Positions 8,428 through 16,381 of a stretch of DNA of 64,000 nucleotides are shown one piece after another. Origin of the DNA: Pseudomonas sp. JQ170C (GTDB lineage: Bacteria > Pseudomonadota > Gammaproteobacteria > Pseudomonadales > Pseudomonadaceae). Where the stretch lies: contig NZ_CP141608.1 in the NCBI RefSeq assembly GCF_035581345.1, forward strand, positions 2,882,501 through 2,946,500, given 5' to 3'. The notes beneath the pieces are model-generated. The model worked only from the letters and a program-made list of their open reading frames with translations, was not told the DNA's origin and made no database searches. The translations under genes and the position numbers were made by a program. Each line of letters opens with the position of its first letter. Within the stretch, counting starts at the first letter, position 1.

Positions 8428-8958
8428 ATGTACGCTAAGCGGCTGATTCGCATCATGATTTTGGACGACCACCCGGTCGTGTTGCATGGAATAGAACTGA
8501 TCCTGGGGCGCGAGGCCGACCTGCAAGTGGTGGGCTCGTTCAGTACCAGCCAGCAGTTGATGGACGCCTTGCACAAGCAAGAGGTCGATCTGATCTTGAT
8601 GGACTACCTGCTCGGGCCTGGCGAGATCGACGGCCTGAACCTGATGCGCGGCTTGCGTGTACGCTTCCCCGGCGTGCGCCTGCTGGTGATGTCTGCGCTG
8701 CATACGCCGGCTGTGGTGGCGCTGGTGATGCGCCGCGGCGCCCATGGCTTTATCGGCAAGGACCTGGAAACCGCCCGGTTGCCGGAGGCCATTCGCAAGG
8801 TGGCCAGTGGAAACCATGCTGCGCATTCACCTGCTGCAGAACGGGTTCTCGTTGAGCGACCCAGCCATGGAAGAAGCGCTGTACGAAATCACTTTGATGC
8901 GCCAGTTTGCTCGCCTGACGCTCAGCGCTACTATCCCCGAAGACACCACATTCATTAG
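8428..8958 (+). pseudogene. RcsB/LuxR-family response regulator truncated by an IS5 remnant
   Basis: ATG 8428 has CGGAGG upstream. The frame gives a receiver domain: MILDDHPVVLHGIELIL, phospho-acceptor D in LILMDYLL, a conserved S in VMSALH and a K in FIGKDLE. The pattern GPGEIDGLNLMRGLRVRFP resembles RcsB. After AIRKVASGN (about base 8806) homology stops and the frame enters IS5-transposase DNA in another frame, so the LuxR-type DNA-binding domain is missing. RcsB-like regulators commonly adjoin fimbrial operons (for example cupD in P. aeruginosa). It was probably the operon's regulator and is now unable to bind DNA. A partner kinase is not present. A short receiver-only product could still be made. 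Confidence 0.75.
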
Positions 8959-9350
8959 TTTCCGGCACCCGCTGGAGAAGCACCAACTGGCTTCGGGGAT
9001 TCTGGAAACCATCAACAATTACCTGCGGTTATACCGGCGTGGATAAACGGCCGGAGCATGACGGACGGCCTGTGATCTGGCAGATTGCGGCTAGTCGTAG
9101 CACCTACAAGCACTTGAGCAAATGCAGCGTGCTCCACAAAGCCAGACGCAAGATCGAGAAGGTCGAAGCGGAGATGCGAGCGAAGGTCGAACATCCATTT
9201 CGTGTGATCAAGCGCCGGTTCGATTATGTGAAAACCCGCTTCCGTGGCTTGGCCAAGAACATGGCGCAATTGACCACGCTATTTGCCCTGTCGATTCTGT
9301 GGATGGTGCCCCGGCAATTACTGCCTTGTGTGGGACAGGTGCGCCCATGA
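8806..9350 (+). mobile_element. Internally deleted IS5-family transposase remnant
   Basis: Two pieces of an IS5-type DDE transposase lie in different frames. Bases 8806-9030 encode ETMLRIHLLQNGFSLSDPA and the following RQFARLTLSATIPEDTT region (N-terminal third). Bases about 9030-9350 encode GYTGVDKRPEHDG..VIWQIAA, then KVEHPFRVIKRRF and TRFRGLAKN (C-terminal third). Roughly 90 central codons, including catalytic positions, are gone, so it cannot transpose. It interrupts the response regulator. I could not identify intact terminal inverted repeats. Confidence 0.75.
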
Positions 9351-9471
9351 GGGCAGATAACCTAGGCTTTGCCTTGGTTATCCAATAATCAGCGGCTGAA
9401 AATCGGGCTTTTCGACATCCCCAAGCCGCCCATTTACGGTTGATGAGCAACTTGCTCGGAGTTTCCCTAAC

Positions 9472-9485
9472 TAGGAGTAATCCGA
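9472..9485 (+). promoter_or_regulatory. RcsB-box-like palindrome 4 (left orphan gene)
   Basis: TAGGAGTAATCCGA, 104 bp from the following ATG at 9589. The paralogous gene on the other strand has its box at the same distance. Confidence 0.5.
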
Positions 9486-9588
9486 TCCCGCTGGCAAGAG
9501 GGATCCAATAATATTGGGTGACGTACGGCATGGCCACCGGCAATTCATTCGGTGGCCTCTTTACTTGTAATGCCAGGGAGTTTGCAGC

Positions 9589-10230
9589 ATGGCGAGAAAA
9601 AGACCTGTGGGTCGTGAGTTGTATTTGTTCCAAGATGATGCTGGCAAGTCCGTCGATAATCTGGTGATTTCATCGCATGGCGAATATATGCCACGTCCAG
9701 AGTTTGGCCGGCACACCGGCCTGGCGCGAAACATACCCGGGTTAGGCGGTTGGATTGAGGTCCCTGCCGGCGTGACGCTATATTTATATGGCCCGCACAA
9801 AAGTGCCCTGAGTGTTCCAGGCATGGCTACGGTTATGTCGAGCAAGTTGAACCACCTGGAAACCCTGCGCAGCCCGCAGAAAATCCGAAACTATCGCCTT
9901 TCCAAGTTTCAAGATGGCTATAGTTCCGAAACGTACGGCAGCATAGAAGAGGATATCGATCAAAATCGTAGATGCGTCGACATACGCGAGAGAGCCGTGA
10001 GCATGCGTGATCAAACCACCTTGGCCATGATTGCAGAAAATTTCCCTGTGCCGTTTCCTCGATTCGATATCTTGACCATTCGCAATCGCGCATGGATGTA
10101 CTCCATAACGCTTCATGATGTGCTCAAGGCGTTGCGTCAAGAGGGGTATCGGTATTCCAACATACACTGTGTTTTTTGTCGTAGTCCTATCGTAGGGCCC
10201 AAGCCCTTATTCAAACCTAACGTGATTTGA
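9589..10230 (+). CDS. Uncharacterised protein, possible Stv-type putative adhesin, left copy
   Basis: A 213-residue protein without a signal peptide or membrane segment. Visible motifs are LYLFQDD near the start, VISSHGEYMPRPEFG, IEVPAGVTLYLYGPHKSA (about residues 51-68), a basic segment KIRNYRLSKF, RFDILTIRNRAWMYS, and a C-terminal NIHCVFCRS cysteine pair. The SHG...VPAGVTLYLYGPH pattern recalls proteins annotated as Stv-type putative adhesins in pseudomonads, but I am not certain of that family. It is paired with a paralog at 10293 on the opposite strand, and both upstream regions (117 bp each) are inverted copies. GAGGG-type base use is lower in GC than neighbouring operons, which suggests acquired DNA. 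Confidence 0.6.
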   Translation: MARKRPVGRELYLFQDDAGKSVDNLVISSHGEYMPRPEFGRHTGLARNIPGLGGWIEVPAGVTLYLYGPHKSALSVPGMATVMSSKLNHLETLRSPQKIRNYRLSKFQDGYSSETYGSIEEDIDQNRRCVDIRERAVSMRDQTTLAMIAENFPVPFPRFDILTIRNRAWMYSITLHDVLKALRQEGYRYSNIHCVFCRSPIVGPKPLFKPNVI

Positions 10231-10243
10231 TCGACGTTACGCC

Positions 10244-10279
10244 GTCGGCATTGCGTAACCGGCGTTACGCAATGCCGAC
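10244..10279. repeat. Perfect 16-bp palindrome between convergent paralogs
   Basis: A 16-base stem (GTCGGCATTGCGTAAC and its complement) around a CGGC loop, at the centre of the inverted gene pair. No T run follows on either strand, so it may be a bidirectional mRNA end or the junction of the inverted duplication. Confidence 0.6.
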
Positions 10280-10292
10280 GTCGTGAAGTGGG

Positions 10293-10928
10293 TCACCAGT
10301 GCTCGGGTGTGTAGACAGGCTCGGTCCCAATGATTCGACTGCGGCAGAAAACACAATGAATATTGGAATACCGAAACCCCCAACGCTCCAGCGCCTTGAA
10401 CACATCCTGAAGCGATACGGTGTACATCCATGCGCGATTGCGAATGGTCAAGATATCGAATCGCGGAATAGTGCCGGGGAAGTTTGCTGCAATCATCTGC
10501 AAGATGGTATTACCACCGTAACTCATGGCCTGCCCGCGCCCGCCGGCGCTGCGACGATTCAGGTCAATCTCTTTTTTAATGCTCCCGTACGTGTCGCTGT
10601 CGGCTTGAAACTTGGAAAGGCGATAGTTTCGGATTTTCTGCGGACTGCGCAGGGTTTCAAAGTGCTTCGCTTCGCCATCCAGAACCTCGGTGATCATTGA
10701 GCCATAAATGGCACTTTTGTGAGGCCCATACAAGTACAGCGTCACGCCGGCAGGGACCTCGATCCATCCGCCTAACCCGGGTATATTTCGCGCCAGGCCG
10801 GTTTGCCTGCCAAATTCTGGACGTGGCATATAGCGACCATGCGATACAATCATCAGATTTTCGACGGACCTCCCGGAGTCATCCTGAAACAGATAAATCT
10901 CGCGACCCAAAGGTCTGATTATCGCCAT
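10293..10928 (-). CDS. Uncharacterised protein, possible Stv-type putative adhesin, right copy
   Basis: A 211-residue paralog of the 9589 protein on the opposite strand. The shared blocks are GREIYLFQDDSG, VSHGRYMPRPEFGRQTGLA, the IPGLGGWIEVPAGVTLYLYGPHKSA region, LRSPQKIRNYRLSKFQ and FDILTIRNRAWMY, and it ends NIHCVFCRSRIIG. The linker around residues 108-150 differs most, with an insertion of basic residues (NRRSAGGRG). No catalytic residues are recognised. It has the same upstream architecture as its partner: RcsB-box-like palindrome at 11032-11045, 104 bp before the start. Co-regulation with the fimbriae is inferred from this box only. Confidence 0.6.
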   Translation of the reverse strand: MAIIRPLGREIYLFQDDSGRSVENLMIVSHGRYMPRPEFGRQTGLARNIPGLGGWIEVPAGVTLYLYGPHKSAIYGSMITEVLDGEAKHFETLRSPQKIRNYRLSKFQADSDTYGSIKKEIDLNRRSAGGRGQAMSYGGNTILQMIAANFPGTIPRFDILTIRNRAWMYTVSLQDVFKALERWGFRYSNIHCVFCRSRIIGTEPVYTPEHW

Positions 10929-11031
10929 GGTGCAAACTCCCTGTTATTACGAATCAAGAGGCCACCGAATGACATACCGGTGGCGATGCCGTACGCCACG
11001 CAATAATATTTGATCGCTATTGTCCGCGAAT

Positions 11032-11045
11032 TAGGATTATTCCTA
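11032..11045 (-). promoter_or_regulatory. RcsB-box-like palindrome 5 (right orphan gene)
   Basis: TAGGAATAATCCTA on the minus strand, the most symmetric of the five copies. It lies 104 bp before the minus-strand start at 10928. Confidence 0.55.
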
Positions 11046-11143
11046 GTTTGAGCGACTGCGCTGTTGTGTAACTCACGGGGCGCAATGCTCGTACGGGTAT
11101 CCGCCCGGGCGCCCGGAGTGCTCAGTGCAAGCCGCAATGGCCT

Positions 11144-11206
11144 CTCGCGGGGCAAGCCCGCTCCCACCGGATTGCGCGGGGTAGGAGCGGGCTTGCCCCG
11201 CGATGG
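11144..11206. repeat. Inverted REP pair (REPIN)
   Basis: Two REP cores in opposite orientation (TCGCGGGGCAAGCCCGCTCC and GGAGCGGGCTTGCCCCGCGA) around a short GC-rich spacer. It lies just after the 3' end of the MFS gene and could stabilise its mRNA end. Confidence 0.85.
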
Positions 11207-11212
11207 TTTTAC

Positions 11213-12481
11213 CTAGCCCATCGTTGCCGCCACATCACCCCCAGCTTCCTGCGCCGTTTGGCGCACCAGACGATGCATCCGGCTGGCCACCACAAAGCCG
11301 ATCACCGCCAGCACCATCATGCTGATGAAGACGTAGTTGTAGCCCTGTTGCCCGGGAAACCGGTCAAGGATGGCGCCGTAACCCACATAGGCGAACATCC
11401 CCGGCGCATAGCCGATCAGGCAGCCGATACCAAAGGCTGAGCCGGTGATGTGCGGGGCGATGCCCACTTCGCCCATGGGCGCCCAGAACACGCCACGCAT
11501 GGAGAATACGATGAAGGCAAACGACAGGGTGGCCGCCATGCCGGCATAGATGAAGCCCGGGCTCTTGGGCACCAGGAGGATGATCGCCATCATTGGCAGC
11601 AACGCCAGGAACGCCCATTTCAGATAACGGCTGGGGCTTTTGAATTGCTTGTCTGCCAGGAAACCGCCTGCCGGGCCCCCGAGGATCTTGAGCATGTACT
11701 GGTTGATGATGCCGTAGGCCCCCACCAGCGCGACCGGCAGCCCGTAGACTTCCTTGAGGTACGGAATGAAGTAGGTCAGCCCGCAGTACACGATGTAGAC
11801 CATGAACACGTTGAAGCTCACCAGCCAGATGGCCGGCACCTTGACTGCCTGCATCAGGTTGGTCAGCGGGTTTTTCCGGGGGTTGGCCTGGGCAGGCCGG
11901 GCGCCCTTGAGCAAGAACCAGGTCAGTACCCCGGCAGCAATGTCGATGACCGAGTAAAAGACGATGGCCGCCTTGAGTCCCGCTTCGGCAGCACCCATGG
12001 CAATGAACACACCCAGGGCCGAGAATGCCACCAGGGTGTCGACCACCCCGCGCCCGCCTTCAAGCAGCCCGAACAGGCGGCCTTGTTCCTTGTCGTCGCC
12101 CAGGCCGCGGATAGCCTTGAGCAGCGCCGGCCAGTAGATGCAGTCGGCGCATACCGCCAGCAGGCAAAACACGATCATCAGGCTGTTGAAGGGCGGGAAG
12201 GTGGCCAGGTAAAGGCCCAGCGCGCCGGTGCCGAGCAGGCCCAGGGGGATCAGTCTGCGGGTGTCGAAGCGGTCGGCCAGCACACCGCCGACCACGAACA
12301 GTCCGGTGGCGATGATGGCGTTGGCGCTGAGCAGCAGGCCGATTTCAGTGTGCGACAGCCCCATGAATTCCTGCATGGGTACATAGAACGCGTCCTTGAG
12401 GTTAGCGAGCTTGTAGATGGTGCCGCCGCCGAGGATCAGTATCAGGAATTTGAACCATTTAGCCTTGTCTTGAGTGCTCAT
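11213..12481 (-). CDS. MFS transporter
   Basis: A 422-residue inner-membrane carrier of the major facilitator superfamily with about 12 hydrophobic segments. The cytoplasmic loop GGVLADRFDTRRLIPLG after helix 2 fits the family signature. The substrate is not deducible from sequence. It is transcribed with the TIM-barrel enzyme gene upstream (32-bp gap), so it probably imports that enzyme's substrate or precursor. ATG 12481 has GGAGAAC just upstream. Confidence 0.85.
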   Translation of the reverse strand: MSTQDKAKWFKFLILILGGGTIYKLANLKDAFYVPMQEFMGLSHTEIGLLLSANAIIATGLFVVGGVLADRFDTRRLIPLGLLGTGALGLYLATFPPFNSLMIVFCLLAVCADCIYWPALLKAIRGLGDDKEQGRLFGLLEGGRGVVDTLVAFSALGVFIAMGAAEAGLKAAIVFYSVIDIAAGVLTWFLLKGARPAQANPRKNPLTNLMQAVKVPAIWLVSFNVFMVYIVYCGLTYFIPYLKEVYGLPVALVGAYGIINQYMLKILGGPAGGFLADKQFKSPSRYLKWAFLALLPMMAIILLVPKSPGFIYAGMAATLSFAFIVFSMRGVFWAPMGEVGIAPHITGSAFGIGCLIGYAPGMFAYVGYGAILDRFPGQQGYNYVFISMMVLAVIGFVVASRMHRLVRQTAQEAGGDVAATMG

Positions 12482-12512
12482 TGTTGTTCTCCAGGCGTGA
12501 TGGGGAAGGCGC

Positions 12513-13580
12513 TCAGGCCTTGTCGGGGGTGGCCAGGGCCAGTTCGGCGAGGGTGCGCAATTCGGCCAGCAGGCCTTTCACGTAGCACACCTGGTTGTTG
12601 GCCCAGCGCTGTTCGCCGGCCAGCATCTGCTCGAGGGTGAAGCCTTCGGGCAAGGGCGTGTCGCTCATCTCCCGGTAGGCAATGAATGGGTCGGCAGGCT
12701 CCTGCAGTTGGCGAAACGCCGGGGCGATGTAGTGGTTTTCCTGTTCGAGGATGAAAGCGATCACTTGCGGCTCGCGTTCCCCGAGCATCAGCAGCTCGAA
12801 CAGCATGCGTGGGCTGGGCAGGTCATCTTCGTCGCTGCCCTGGAGCACGCCGTAGTGGCCAAAGCCCTGGGCCTCGGCAACCACGCGAACACCCTTGAGG
12901 TGGCTCTGGCGAATGTGCGGGGCCAGGTGCGCCAGGGCCTGGAGAGGTTGCTCGCAGGCGTTGATCATGTTGCCGAAGTCGAACAGGGCATGCAGGCGCG
13001 GGTGGTTGGCCTGGCGCAGTAGCTGGGCGATTTCGTCGCTCTTGAGTTCTTCGTGTTGCTCGAAGTCGAAGTACAGGTCGTGGGCATCGGCCTGGTGGGC
13101 GAGGTACTGAAGGTCAGTGGCGATCCTGTCCATCACCTGCGACAGCTGGCCTTCGTAGCGTGAGTAAACGCGGATGTTGCGGGTACCGATGGCCTTGGCC
13201 ACGGCGATCGCGGCGTCGACGTCAGCCTTGAGGGTGCTGCTGATCTCAAGGTGAACATCCAGTTGCAACGCCTGGGCCTTTGCAGCAAAGGCGTCCAGCT
13301 GCACGGCGTTCATTTGCGACAGGCTGTTGTGCTCGCCATCGAGCATATGCAGGCTCAGCCCCGCCAGTTCGTGACGATAGGCAAAGTCGAGGAGGTCAAA
13401 GGGCGTCAGGCGGCCATGGGTGAGGTTGGTCAACAAGGGGTAGGCATGGGCGTACAGGCGCGCCTGATCGAGGCGTTCGAGCAGGCGTGCGGCCAGTTCG
13501 CGGGTCAGAAGCACCGGCGCTGCGGCGCCTTTGGTCTTGTTATCGAGCAACCGGGTGAAGCGTTCTTGGATAGCATTCAT
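12513..13580 (-). CDS. TIM-barrel sugar isomerase/epimerase-like protein (AP endonuclease 2 family)
   Basis: About 355 residues. ATG 13580 has AGGA upstream and gives a shorter protein than the ATG-less upstream extension. Family signs are GLSLHMLDGEHN, VHLEISST, NIRVYSRYEG, LYFDFEQHEE, LHALFDFGNM and SHLKGVRVV; the acidic and histidine residues at strand ends are those used for metal binding in xylose-isomerase-like barrels. It would convert a sugar or hydroxy-keto acid, but no substrate can be named. It is co-transcribed with the downstream MFS transporter and lies next to a MocR regulator. Confidence 0.75.
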   Translation of the reverse strand: MNAIQERFTRLLDNKTKGAAAPVLLTRELAARLLERLDQARLYAHAYPLLTNLTHGRLTPFDLLDFAYRHELAGLSLHMLDGEHNSLSQMNAVQLDAFAAKAQALQLDVHLEISSTLKADVDAAIAVAKAIGTRNIRVYSRYEGQLSQVMDRIATDLQYLAHQADAHDLYFDFEQHEELKSDEIAQLLRQANHPRLHALFDFGNMINACEQPLQALAHLAPHIRQSHLKGVRVVAEAQGFGHYGVLQGSDEDDLPSPRMLFELLMLGEREPQVIAFILEQENHYIAPAFRQLQEPADPFIAYREMSDTPLPEGFTLEQMLAGEQRWANNQVCYVKGLLAELRTLAELALATPDKA

Positions 13581-13693
13581 TCGAGTCGTTCCTGGTGCGG
13601 GCACCGGTTCTACCGGCGCGTTCTTTATCGCGCCGGCGAGGATCGCTCGATAGATCCATTACGAATCGAATGTTAAGGCCACTGTGAAACGGG

Positions 13694-15193
13694 CTACGGG
13701 TTCAGATGGCCGAGGGCACGCAGTGCCTGAGCCAGGGCCTGGACTTTCGCCGGGGCCTCGCCCTGCGGGGTACCGGCAAAGCCGATCAGCAGGGCTGGCG
13801 GCAGGTAACGTTGCAGGCAGTAATCGCTCAGGGCATAGGTGTGCACGCCCTGTTCAGCCAGTTGCCGGGCGACCTGTTGATCGTCCAGGTGGGGCGGTAG
13901 CCAGGCGATCAAGTGCATGCCGGCGTCCACGGGGGTTATGTTGAAGAAACCGCCCAGCACGCGTTCGAGCGTGTCCACCAGGCACTGCTGGCGCGCCTGG
14001 TACAGCACGCGCATTCGCCGAATGTGGCCGATGAAGTGGCCTTCGCGCATGAAGTCGGCCGTCACCGCCTGCAGCAGGGTCGGCGGGCTGCGGTCCATGA
14101 CCGCGCGGATGGTGCAGAAGGGCTCGACCAGGGGCTTGGGCAGAATCACATAGCCCAGGCGCAGGGACGGGAACAGCACCTTGCTGAACGTGCCGACATA
14201 AATCACCCGGTCGCTCTGGTCCATGGCATACAGCGCCGGCAATTGGCGACCGCTGTAGCGCAGTTCGCTGTCGCAGTCGTCCTCGATGATCCAGCGCTCA
14301 TGGCGGGCCGCCCAATCGATCAACTCCAGGCGCCGGCCGTGGCTCAGGGTCACGCCCAGTGGGTGCTGGCGCGATGGGGTGGTGAAGGCAAGGCGGGCAT
14401 CGGCGCAGTCGGCGATGCCTTGCTGCACGTCGATGCCCTGATCGTCGATCCGTACCGGTATCACCCGGCAGCCATGTGCCTGAAAAGCAATGCGCGCAGC
14501 GATATGCCCGGGGTCTTCCATCCACACCGCATTGTCCGGGTCGAGTAGCAGCATCGCCAGCAGATTGAAGGCCTGCTGAGCGCCGGAGACGATCACCACC
14601 TGCTCGGCACTGCAGTCGATGCCACGGGCATCGAACACGTATTCGGCGATGGCCTGGCGCAACTCCGGCAGCCCCTGCAGTTCGCCATAGCCCAGCAGCG
14701 CTTTGCTCGGCTTTTGCGCGTGGCGGCTGAGCAGGCGCTTCCACACCGCCTGGGGAAAGGCCTCAAAGGCCCCGTGGCTGGGCAGGAACGAGGTGGGGGT
14801 GCCGGTGCCACAGTGGGCATAGGACACCCCGCGAAAGTGATCGCTGCGCAGCGACAGCATCGACTGGCTCAACGCCGACAGCTTGGGTGGCGCCGGCGGC
14901 TGCGGTTCGGCGCCGCCGGCACGCTCCCATTCATCGCCCACATAGGTACCGGCACCGGTGCGCGACACCAGGAAGCCCTCGGCAATCAGTTGGTCGAAGG
15001 CATTGAGCAGGGTGATGCGCGAAAGGTTCAGTTCCTGGCTCAAGGTGCGCGTGGACGGTAGGCGGATACCCCCTTGCAGGCGCCCGGTGAGGATCTGCTT
15101 GCGGATCTGCAGGTACAGCTGGCGATAAAGCGGGGTGGTACTGTCGCGATCGAGCTCAATACCTGAAAGCAGTAAACCGGCGGGGGACTTCAT
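13694..15193 (-). CDS. MocR-family (GntR/aminotransferase) transcriptional regulator
   Basis: A 499-residue regulator. An N-terminal winged-helix GntR domain (about 20-85; PLYRQLYLQIRKQI, LPSTRTLSQELNLSR) is fused to a fold-type-I aminotransferase domain. The PLP-binding lysine is visible in YVGTFSKVLFPSLRLGY at about residue 338, and EDPGH and DCDSELRY flank it. MocR proteins use PLP or an amino compound as ligand and usually control divergently transcribed genes. Here the divergent target would be the quinone-oxidoreductase operon from 15389, and possibly also the minus-strand transporter/barrel genes. Confidence 0.9.
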   Translation of the reverse strand: MKSPAGLLLSGIELDRDSTTPLYRQLYLQIRKQILTGRLQGGIRLPSTRTLSQELNLSRITLLNAFDQLIAEGFLVSRTGAGTYVGDEWERAGGAEPQPPAPPKLSALSQSMLSLRSDHFRGVSYAHCGTGTPTSFLPSHGAFEAFPQAVWKRLLSRHAQKPSKALLGYGELQGLPELRQAIAEYVFDARGIDCSAEQVVIVSGAQQAFNLLAMLLLDPDNAVWMEDPGHIAARIAFQAHGCRVIPVRIDDQGIDVQQGIADCADARLAFTTPSRQHPLGVTLSHGRRLELIDWAARHERWIIEDDCDSELRYSGRQLPALYAMDQSDRVIYVGTFSKVLFPSLRLGYVILPKPLVEPFCTIRAVMDRSPPTLLQAVTADFMREGHFIGHIRRMRVLYQARQQCLVDTLERVLGGFFNITPVDAGMHLIAWLPPHLDDQQVARQLAEQGVHTYALSDYCLQRYLPPALLIGFAGTPQGEAPAKVQALAQALRALGHLNP

Positions 15194-15388
15194 GCGGGGC
15201 TCGATAGCAAGGTGAAGAGGGCCTGGTCATCGTACGAGAAAGCCTTGCGGGCGGCCACTGGCGGCGGGGTTGTCATCAAATGAAAACAGTGTGTCGTCCG
15301 ATGCGAAGCACCCTGCAAGCGTAGGGCTTAGAGTCCAATCAACCTGAACTGACGCACTGCGTCCAGATCGATGATTGGAGTGACATGC

Positions 15389-16369
15389 ATGGCCAAAGTC
15401 GTACGCTTTTATGAAACCGGTGGTCCCGAGGTGCTGCGCTATGAGGACGCCGAGGTCGGCGAACCCGGCCCGGGCCAGGTGCGGCTGCGCCAGGTGGCGG
15501 TGGGCCTGAACTACGCCGACACCTACTTTCGCAATGGCACCTACCCGATTCCGATGCCCAACGGCATGGGTGTCGAAGCCTCGGGTGTGGTGCAGGCCGT
15601 GGGCGAGGGCGTGACCCAGGTGGCGGTCGGTGATCGCGTGACCTACACCGGTTTTCTCAACACCCTGGGTGCCTATTGCACCGAGCGCCTGATCCCTGCC
15701 GCCGCGCTGATCAAGCTGCCCGAAACCATCGCCTTCGAGACCGCCGCGGCCATGACCATGCGCGGCCTGACCTCGGCCTACCTGATGCGCCGCCTGTACG
15801 ACTTCAAGCCCGGCGACACGGTGCTGCTGCACGCCGCCGCCGGCGGTGTCGGCCTGATCGTTTCGCAGTGGGCCAAGCTGCTGGGCGTGAATGTGATCGG
15901 TACCGTCTCCACCGAAGCCAAGGCCGAAGTGGCCAAGGCCCACGGTTGCACCCACACCATCAACTACAGCCATGAAGACGTGGCCAGCCGCGTGCGCGAG
16001 CTGACGGACGGGGTGGGCGTCAACGTGGTGTTCGACAGCGTCGGCAAAAGCACGTTCATGGCCTCGCTCGACTCGCTCAAGCGCCGCGGCCTGATGGTCT
16101 GCGTGGGCACTGCATCGGGCACCATCCCGCCGTTCGACCCACAGATCCTGGCGATGAAGGGCTCCCTGCACCTGACCCGCCCGGCCCTGGCCGACTACAT
16201 CGCCGACCCTGCCGAGAAGGCCGACCTTGCCGGCGAGCTGTTCGATCACGTCAGCAGCGGCCGGATCAAGATCGAGATCAACCAGCACTACGCCCTCCAG
16301 GACGCCGTCCAGGCGCACCGTGATCTGGAAGCGCGCAAAACCACCGGCTCCTCGATCTTCGTCATTTGA
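15389..16369 (+). CDS. NADPH:quinone oxidoreductase-like enzyme (zinc-free MDR family)
   Basis: About 326 residues, a cytoplasmic medium-chain reductase. ATG 15389 has GGAG 9 bases upstream; the upstream in-frame ATG at 15371 overlaps this site. Motifs are NYADTYFRNGTYP near the N-terminus, the nucleotide-binding LLHAAAGGVGLIVSQWAKLLG (GGVG at about residue 155), and VVFDSVGKSTF. The zinc ligands of alcohol dehydrogenases are absent, as in quinone oxidoreductases. It is first in a plus-strand cluster with a dioxygenase and a BKACE enzyme, so its real substrate may be an enone or keto intermediate of that pathway. Confidence 0.88.
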   Translation: MAKVVRFYETGGPEVLRYEDAEVGEPGPGQVRLRQVAVGLNYADTYFRNGTYPIPMPNGMGVEASGVVQAVGEGVTQVAVGDRVTYTGFLNTLGAYCTERLIPAAALIKLPETIAFETAAAMTMRGLTSAYLMRRLYDFKPGDTVLLHAAAGGVGLIVSQWAKLLGVNVIGTVSTEAKAEVAKAHGCTHTINYSHEDVASRVRELTDGVGVNVVFDSVGKSTFMASLDSLKRRGLMVCVGTASGTIPPFDPQILAMKGSLHLTRPALADYIADPAEKADLAGELFDHVSSGRIKIEINQHYALQDAVQAHRDLEARKTTGSSIFVI

Positions 16370-16381
16370 AGAGGGCAACAC

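Noticed and set aside
10244..10279. Rho-independent terminator between the inverted pair
   Set aside because: The stem is excellent, but neither side has a T run, so I list it as a palindrome only.
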